Source: Clostridia bacterium
GTDB taxonomy: Bacteria; Bacillota_A; Clostridia; Oscillospirales; Acutalibacteraceae
NCBI GenBank assembly: GCA_017423885.1
Contig: JAFPCJ010000016.1
Span: forward strand, 1 to 9,428
Direction of reading: 5' to 3'
Length of the DNA stretch: 9,428 bases
The notes below the pieces were generated by a model. It was given only the letters and a program-made list of their open reading frames with translations, made no database searches and was not told the origin of the DNA. The position numbers and the translations under genes were made by a program. This document shows positions 6,235 through 9,428 of the stretch, in pieces; the first letter of the stretch is position 1, and each line of letters begins with the position of its first letter.

Positions 6235-7455
6235 TCAAAATTTAATTTGTTTTCTTTTATATTCCTGAAGCATTTGCATTATTGCCTTCTTCTCGCGCAT
6301 ACCGTCTATAGAATTTTCGGCAAAAAGATTGCATGCCGCGGCGGCTGAAGCAAACTCAAGCATGAGCTTATCGTCATAACCGTTATAAATTCCGTAAAGA
6401 CAGCCTGCACAATAAGCATCTCCCGCTCCAACACTCCCCTTTATCTGTTCGGCAGGTATCTCAAGCGAGGGAACGAAAGTAAATGTAGCGGTAGGAACAT
6501 CATAGCACCAGCCGGCGCTTTTACTGTGAACGACTATCTTTTCGCTTACCCCCTCTGCGGCAGTAAGCTCTATAGCCTTTTTAATGTTTTCTGCATCAAG
6601 CTTGCCGTCAGCAGTATACGGCTCCAACCCCCAGATTCCGCAACACTCAATCTCATTAATTATAAGATAGTCACTATATTTGAGCGCAGGACGTATCATT
6701 GCACCGTAATCAAGCGTACTTGAGCTTACCACATCGACCGAGGTCTTTATTCCGCGCCCCTTTACATCATGCAAAAAGCGCGCCATGACCGTTCCGTATT
6801 CTTCATCGGGCTGATCAAAGGTATCAAGCAGCATTATGTAACCAATATGCAGAATACTGCAATCGAGTCCGTCAAGCTCTATATCATCAGGACCGAACTC
6901 TGCGTTTGCTCCTCGGGCATGGAAAAAGGTACGGTCTCCCGAAGGCAGACTCATAACATCGCTAAATCCCGTAGGCATATTGCCCGACACCGACACACCC
7001 TTGGTATCAATACCGTACTGTCCAAGCTTTGAAACAAGGTATCTGCCATATTCGTCATCGCCCACCTTTGCCGCGGCAGTGATCGGAATACTGCGGTCTA
7101 TCTTCGCAAGATCTATTCCAACATTAGGCACACATCCGCCCACCGCACGCGATACCGAGGAGATGCTTGCAAGCATACCGACCTTCGGATATACATCGAT
7201 CGTTTTAACGATATCAACAAGCGCATTTCCTGCGATCACTATTCCTCGGCGTTCACCGCGCATAAGATAATCAATAGAAACTCCGAAAAGCTCGGAAAGG
7301 GCAGGAAACTGCGTAATCTCGGGGAATCCGTGTCCGCTTTCCCATTTGCTTACCGTCTTATCACTGACATTAAGCTTTTCCGCCACCTGCGCTTGAGTAA
7401 GCCCACTCTTACGGCGAAGCGAAGCAAGATTTTTACCAATACTTTTAGTATCCAT
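6235..7455 (-). CDS. XRE helix-turn-helix / PfkB sugar kinase fusion
   Basis: A 406-residue protein with two domains. Residues 1 to about 66 are a complete XRE-family HTH, including SGLTQAQVAEKLNVSDKTVSKWE (spelled across 17-39). Residues about 71-400 are a PfkB/ribokinase-type sugar kinase: the fold starts at GIVIAGNALVDIV (71-83), GG (106-107) belongs to the sugar-binding GG motif, and the anion hole and catalytic base lie in GSVGAGDAY (340-348, base D346). The kinase domain appears intact, so it probably phosphorylates a sugar and also binds DNA. The likely substrate is the ketose made by the isomerase gene that follows (xylulose or fructose), but motif reading does not fix it. AAAGGAG lies 6 bases before ATG 7455, and a near-consensus promoter lies at 7486-7514. 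As first gene of the operon it is a good candidate for autoregulation. A regulator that kept the fold but lost activity is possible, though less likely given D346. Confidence 0.88.
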   Translation of the reverse strand: MDTKSIGKNLASLRRKSGLTQAQVAEKLNVSDKTVSKWESGHGFPEITQFPALSELFGVSIDYLMRGERRGIVIAGNALVDIVKTIDVYPKVGMLASISSVSRAVGGCVPNVGIDLAKIDRSIPITAAAKVGDDEYGRYLVSKLGQYGIDTKGVSVSGNMPTGFSDVMSLPSGDRTFFHARGANAEFGPDDIELDGLDCSILHIGYIMLLDTFDQPDEEYGTVMARFLHDVKGRGIKTSVDVVSSSTLDYGAMIRPALKYSDYLIINEIECCGIWGLEPYTADGKLDAENIKKAIELTAAEGVSEKIVVHSKSAGWCYDVPTATFTFVPSLEIPAEQIKGSVGAGDAYCAGCLYGIYNGYDDKLMLEFASAAAACNLFAENSIDGMREKKAIMQMLQEYKRKQIKF

Positions 7456-7485
7456 ATTTTGCTCCTTTCTTTCAATTATATTTTC

Positions 7486-7514
7486 ATTATATATTTAATA
7501 TTTCAAAATGTAAA
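7486..7514 (-). promoter_or_regulatory. Sigma-A promoter of the kinase-isomerase-aldolase operon
   Basis: On the minus strand TTTACA (7509-7514) and a perfect TATAAT (7486-7491) are separated by exactly 17 bases. The predicted start is near 7479, about 24 bases before ATG 7455. Two 8-bp palindromes, CTTTAAAG (7521-7528) and CCTTAAGG (7532-7539), lie just upstream of the -35 box with centres 11 bp apart and could be operator sites. Confidence 0.75.
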
Positions 7515-7601
7515 CCTACGCTTTAAAGGAACCTTAAGGAGAATTGCACCTCGACATATTCACAAACTCTACTTTCCGCATACACATTTTGCAACACATA
7601 A

Positions 7602-7631
7602 GGGCGTCCGCCGTTTATCGGCAGAACGCCC
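7602..7631 (-). terminator. Probable terminator downstream of the membrane-protein gene
   Basis: GGGCGTCCGCCG (7602-7613) can pair with CGGCAGAACGCCC (7619-7631), allowing a bulge and a mismatch, around a 5-nt loop. It is the strongest hairpin after the stop codon at 7656. The T run on the minus strand is weak (TTATGTGTT), so termination may be leaky; read-through would enter the kinase operon. Confidence 0.5.
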
Positions 7632-7655
7632 CATTCTTTTGCTCTTACTTTCAAA

Positions 7656-8402
7656 TCAAGAGTTATCTGTTTCTTTTTTTATGCTCTCAAGTATCTTTTG
7701 GGATTGCTCGTAGTATTCCTTTATATTGTTATCCTTCTCGATGGTCTTGCCCGAGACCGCCCGACAGGATATCTGCAACTCCTCGGGAATGTGCGAAAGG
7801 GCATCCTCTACGGTGCATTCCTCATAAAATTTCTCACCGAGCTTTACGGGGTCTCCCTCAAAAACCTTGCTGTCTTTCGATACACCGTTGAGATACTCGT
7901 AGCTTTCATCATCGGTTATAAAAAGCAACGCATCGGCATCTGCCGCAAGGATAGCGGTAAGCTTTTGGGACATCGAATTCTGATACTGCACGTCATTCGA
8001 GCCTTTGTTATAAGAACAGTTTATCACCTGAATATTGACCTCGCCGTCACCGTCTATATCATCGCAATACTGCTCAAGATACTCGGCAATAGGCTCACAG
8101 TTTGACTCTGCAACAATTTCATAAGTGAATATAACTGCCTTAAGATCATACTTTTCGCGAGTTGCACATTGTGCCACCATCACAGCGATGACTGCCGCCG
8201 CAAAAAGACCGCCCAATATGTACCACTTATCATGAAACCAAATATTTTTAAGCTTTTCAAGAGGAGTTTTGGGAACTATTGCAACCTCACTCGGCTTTGG
8301 CGGAGCTTGCATTTCACCGCTTTGCATTTTTTTAAGCTTTAAAAATTCCTCACGCGCACGGCGTTGCTCCTCAATAATAGCATTCTTTTTCTTTTTTGCC
8401 AT
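7656..8402 (-). CDS. Single-pass membrane protein of unknown function
   Basis: I do not recognise a family. The 248-residue protein has a strongly basic, coiled-coil-prone N-terminus (residues 1-27, Lys/Arg/Glu rich), a proline-containing linker (about 33-47), then one transmembrane segment at about 60-80 (WYILGGLFAAAVIAVMVAQC). There is no cleavable signal, so the charge pattern predicts N-terminus in the cytoplasm and about 165 residues outside. The outer part is acidic, with several Cys and an acidic loop DIDGDGEVN (115-123) that resembles a calcium-binding loop but is too short to call dockerin or EF-hand. The C-terminus is a charged helix. ATG 8402 has AAGGA 9 bases upstream. It appears to be a single-gene unit, with the hairpin repeat array just upstream. 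A role at the cell surface is all that can be inferred. Confidence 0.75.
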   Translation of the reverse strand: MAKKKKNAIIEEQRRAREEFLKLKKMQSGEMQAPPKPSEVAIVPKTPLEKLKNIWFHDKWYILGGLFAAAVIAVMVAQCATREKYDLKAVIFTYEIVAESNCEPIAEYLEQYCDDIDGDGEVNIQVINCSYNKGSNDVQYQNSMSQKLTAILAADADALLFITDDESYEYLNGVSKDSKVFEGDPVKLGEKFYEECTVEDALSHIPEELQISCRAVSGKTIEKDNNIKEYYEQSQKILESIKKETDNS

Positions 8403-8435
8403 TCTTATCTGTCCTTATTTCACATCTGTGAACTG

Positions 8436-8463
8436 ATTATAAATCGCAAATATGAATTGTATA
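8436..8463 (-). promoter_or_regulatory. Weak candidate promoter for the membrane-protein gene
   Basis: On the minus strand a perfect TATAAT (8436-8441) follows TATACA (8458-8463) with a 16-base spacer. The -35 match is poor, but the position, about 33 bases before the start codon, fits. Another TATAAT at 8470-8475 abuts the first hairpin repeat. Confidence 0.35.
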
Positions 8464-8480
8464 TTAATTATTATAAAACA

Positions 8481-8637
8481 TTTTGCCGTAAGGCAAAATA
8501 TATCACACCGCCCAAAGGGCGGTATATCACTCCGCCGCAAGGCGGAATATCACTCGCCGCAAGGCAAATATCACTTGCCGCAAGGCAAATATCACTTGCC
8601 GCAAGGCAAATATCACTTGCCGCAAGGCAAATATCAC
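8481..8637. repeat. Tandem array of seven short hairpin units joined by ATATCAC
   Basis: Each unit is a small palindrome followed by the invariant spacer ATATCAC. Units 5-7 (from 8575, 8596 and 8617) are identical, with arms TTGCC and GGCAA around a GCAA tetraloop and a 21-bp period. Unit 1 (8481-8498) has arms TTTTGCC/GGCAAAA and loop GTAA; unit 2 (8507-8523) ACCGCCC/GGGCGGT and loop AAA; unit 3 (8531-8546) TCCGCC/GGCGGA and loop GCAA; unit 4 (8554-8567) TCGCC/GGCAA with one mismatch. The arms change together, so pairing is kept while sequence varies. Frames through the array are open only because 21 is a multiple of three. Confidence 0.9.
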
Positions 8638-8669
8638 TTTTTGTATCAGCATACATGCTGATACAAAAA
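8638..8669. repeat. Perfect 32-bp palindrome
   Basis: TTTTTGTATCAGCAT (8638-8652) and ATGCTGATACAAAAA (8655-8669) are exact inverted copies around AC. It follows the last ATATCAC spacer directly, so it occupies the place of an eighth, larger unit of the array. With T's on the 5' arm and A's on the 3' arm in both directions, it lacks the usual terminator layout. Confidence 0.85.
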
Positions 8670-8674
8670 CTAAG

Positions 8675-8867
8675 GTCCCGCCCTGCCGTAACATACTTAA
8701 AGATAACCTAACCTCGTAGTCAGGTGGGTGCCGGCCGGACGGTTTCGCGCTCCCTTCTTCCGTAATCGGCACAGCCGCGGGAGGTCTGCATGCCCGCCGT
8801 CCGAGCTTAGGCCCCTTTTAGTGATCTTGTAGGGTTATGAAAGTATGATTCGCGAACAGGGCAGGAC
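8675..8867 (-). ncRNA. ssrS: 6S-like structured RNA
   Basis: A GC-rich stretch without a protein gene folds into one long rod of about 193 nt, the size of 6S RNA, which binds sigma-A RNA polymerase holoenzyme. Pairs seen: closing stem 8675-8685 with 8857-8867 (11 pairs, one G-U); 8692-8698 with 8841-8847; 8703-8708 with 8833-8838; then a large open bubble; then 8736-8742 with 8797-8803, 8750-8754 with 8779-8783, and an apical hairpin 8767-8770 with 8774-8777. On the minus strand the 3' side of the bubble reads CACCCACCTG...AGGTT, with a small ACCT/AGGT hairpin (8722-8725 with 8711-8714), a feature I associate with 6S RNAs. The minus strand is preferred also because the closing stem is followed by TTAGTTTTTG. 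No clear promoter of its own was found, so it may be processed from the transcript of the gene upstream. Identity and strand are inferred. Confidence 0.55.
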
Positions 8868-8877
8868 AAATTTCTGT

Positions 8878-9192
8878 TTACTGATCGTCTATCTCAAAGA
8901 AATTCTCAAGTCGGTCAACAAAAGCATCGGCTATTGTTTCGTATTCATCGTCATCCTCGATCTCGGTGAAATACTCCTCGCCGTTTTCCTCTGCAACCTT
9001 TACTATGACAAGCTCGCCACTGTCATCAAGCATCTTCTTGGGGTCATCATATACCGGCAAGAGTGCCAGATAACGGTCGGTATCGGTTTCGATAGCATCA
9101 AGCACCTCAAAGGTATACTCCTTGCCGTCATCATCCGAAAGAGTAATTATGTCGGGATTATATTCTTCGTTTTGTTTTAATTCTTCACTCAT
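8878..9192 (-). CDS. DUF1292 family protein
   Basis: A 104-residue, strongly acidic cytoplasmic protein of the DUF1292 family (B. subtilis YrzB-like), widespread in Firmicutes and of unknown function. The family pattern is visible: ITLSDDDGKEYTFEVLDAIE (16-35), then YLALLPVYDD (41-50), ELVIVKVAEENGEEYFTEIEDDDEYETIADAF (spelled across 60-91, the conserved core) and a closing helix. In many relatives the gene lies near alaS and a ruvX-like gene; neither is in this window. AGGAG precedes ATG 9192 by 7 bases, and a good promoter lies at 9220-9248. The stop codon is only 11 bases from the start of the putative 6S-like RNA, so the two may share a transcript. Confidence 0.88.
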   Translation of the reverse strand: MSEELKQNEEYNPDIITLSDDDGKEYTFEVLDAIETDTDRYLALLPVYDDPKKMLDDSGELVIVKVAEENGEEYFTEIEDDDEYETIADAFVDRLENFFEIDDQ

Positions 9193-9219
9193 GTCAATTC
9201 TCCTAACCTATTTTAATAT

Positions 9220-9248
9220 ATTTTATAACATAACCTACTTCAAGTCAA
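9220..9248 (-). promoter_or_regulatory. Sigma-A promoter of the DUF1292 gene
   Basis: On the minus strand TTGACT (9243-9248) and TAAAAT (9220-9225) are separated by exactly 17 bases, each one base from consensus. The predicted start is near 9213, about 20 bases before ATG 9192. Confidence 0.65.
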
Positions 9249-9263
9249 CCACGAAACGCAAAA

Positions 9264-9428
9264 TTACTGATTTTTTTCTTCCCTTTGCATTACATGATCA
9301 AGCACACGGCGGAACTGTGTTTCATACAGCTTGCGGTATTGCTCACTTTTTTCAAGCAGCTCATCGTGGGTACCCGTATCGGTTATAAGACCGTTTTCAA
9401 GCACCATGATCTTATCGGCGGCAAGCAC
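9264..9428 (-). CDS. ABC exporter ATP-binding/permease protein, C-terminal fragment
   Basis: The last 54 codons of a gene that starts beyond the right edge, ending at TAA (9266-9264). The reading VLAADKIMVLENGLITDTGT followed by HDELLEKSEQYRKLYETQF is the region after the H-loop of ABC ATPases, typical of MsbA/LmrA-type half-transporters (pattern ADxIxVLxxGxxxxxGxHxELL...YxxLYxxQ). Walker A, Walker B, the signature motif and the membrane domain lie outside, so substrate and direction cannot be read. The fragment ends in a charged tail (QREEKNQ). It lies on the same strand as the DUF1292 gene, but the promoter between them suggests separate units. Confidence 0.85.
   Translation of the reverse strand: MLAADKIMVLENGLITDTGTHDELLEKSEQYRKLYETQFRRVLDHVMQREEKNQ

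Noticed and set aside
7544..7891. Plus-strand open frames opposite the membrane-protein gene
   Set aside because: Antisense to a minus-strand gene with better start signals, and without recognisable motifs.
8481..8637. CRISPR array
   Set aside because: The spacer-like parts are identical 7-base segments, the units are themselves hairpins of changing sequence, and no cas gene is near.
8638..8669. Palindrome as a Rho-independent terminator
   Set aside because: In either direction the T run is on the 5' arm and the stem is followed by A's or mixed bases, the reverse of a terminator.
8364..8772. Several overlapping open frames through the repeat array on both strands
   Set aside because: They are open only because the 21-bp period is a multiple of three. 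Their protein sequences are repeats of a seven-residue unit, none has a convincing ribosome binding site, and some run into the structured RNA.

Overview
The window looks like chromosomal DNA from a gut-type Clostridia (Ruminococcus or Oscillospiraceae-like). This is an inference from strong AGGAG-type ribosome binding sites, AT-rich sigma-A promoters, Firmicutes protein families (DUF1292, a B. subtilis YdaE-like isomerase) and tandem hairpin repeats of the kind seen between genes in that group. Nearly all genes run on the minus strand; only an AraC-family regulator and a transposase tail at the left edge run on the plus strand.

Layout from left to right. Positions 1-90 hold the last 29 codons of a probable DDE transposase. 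A terminator (147-187) then closes a compact minus-strand operon, manC-gmd-fcl (3603 down to 204), which takes mannose-1-phosphate through GDP-mannose to GDP-L-fucose. It diverges from an araC-type gene (3729-4613). The spacer between them holds two opposing promoters whose -10 boxes overlap, and a direct repeat with exact 21-bp phasing that looks like the regulator's binding site. A shared bidirectional terminator (4617-4661) separates the regulator from a second minus-strand operon. In transcription order that operon encodes an XRE-HTH/PfkB sugar kinase fusion, a D-lyxose (mannose) isomerase and a class II ketose-phosphate aldolase. This reads as an isomerase-kinase-aldolase route from an aldose such as D-lyxose or D-mannose to triose phosphate, with the kinase possibly regulating its own operon. 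The 160-base leader before the aldolase can form mutually exclusive hairpins, one of which hides the aldolase ribosome binding site.

Further right are a single-pass membrane protein of unknown function (7656-8402), seven short hairpin repeats with arms that covary (8481-8637), a perfect 32-bp palindrome (8638-8669), a rod-shaped structured RNA of about 193 nt that resembles 6S RNA (8675-8867), a DUF1292 protein (8878-9192) with a good promoter, and the C-terminus of an ABC exporter ATPase running off the right edge.

Together the two sugar operons suggest that hexose (mannose/fructose) metabolism and nucleotide-sugar supply for fucosylated surface glycans lie side by side. No phosphomannomutase, glycosyltransferase or transporter is present here, so the link between them is inferred from position only. 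All family assignments come from reading motifs; no database search was run.
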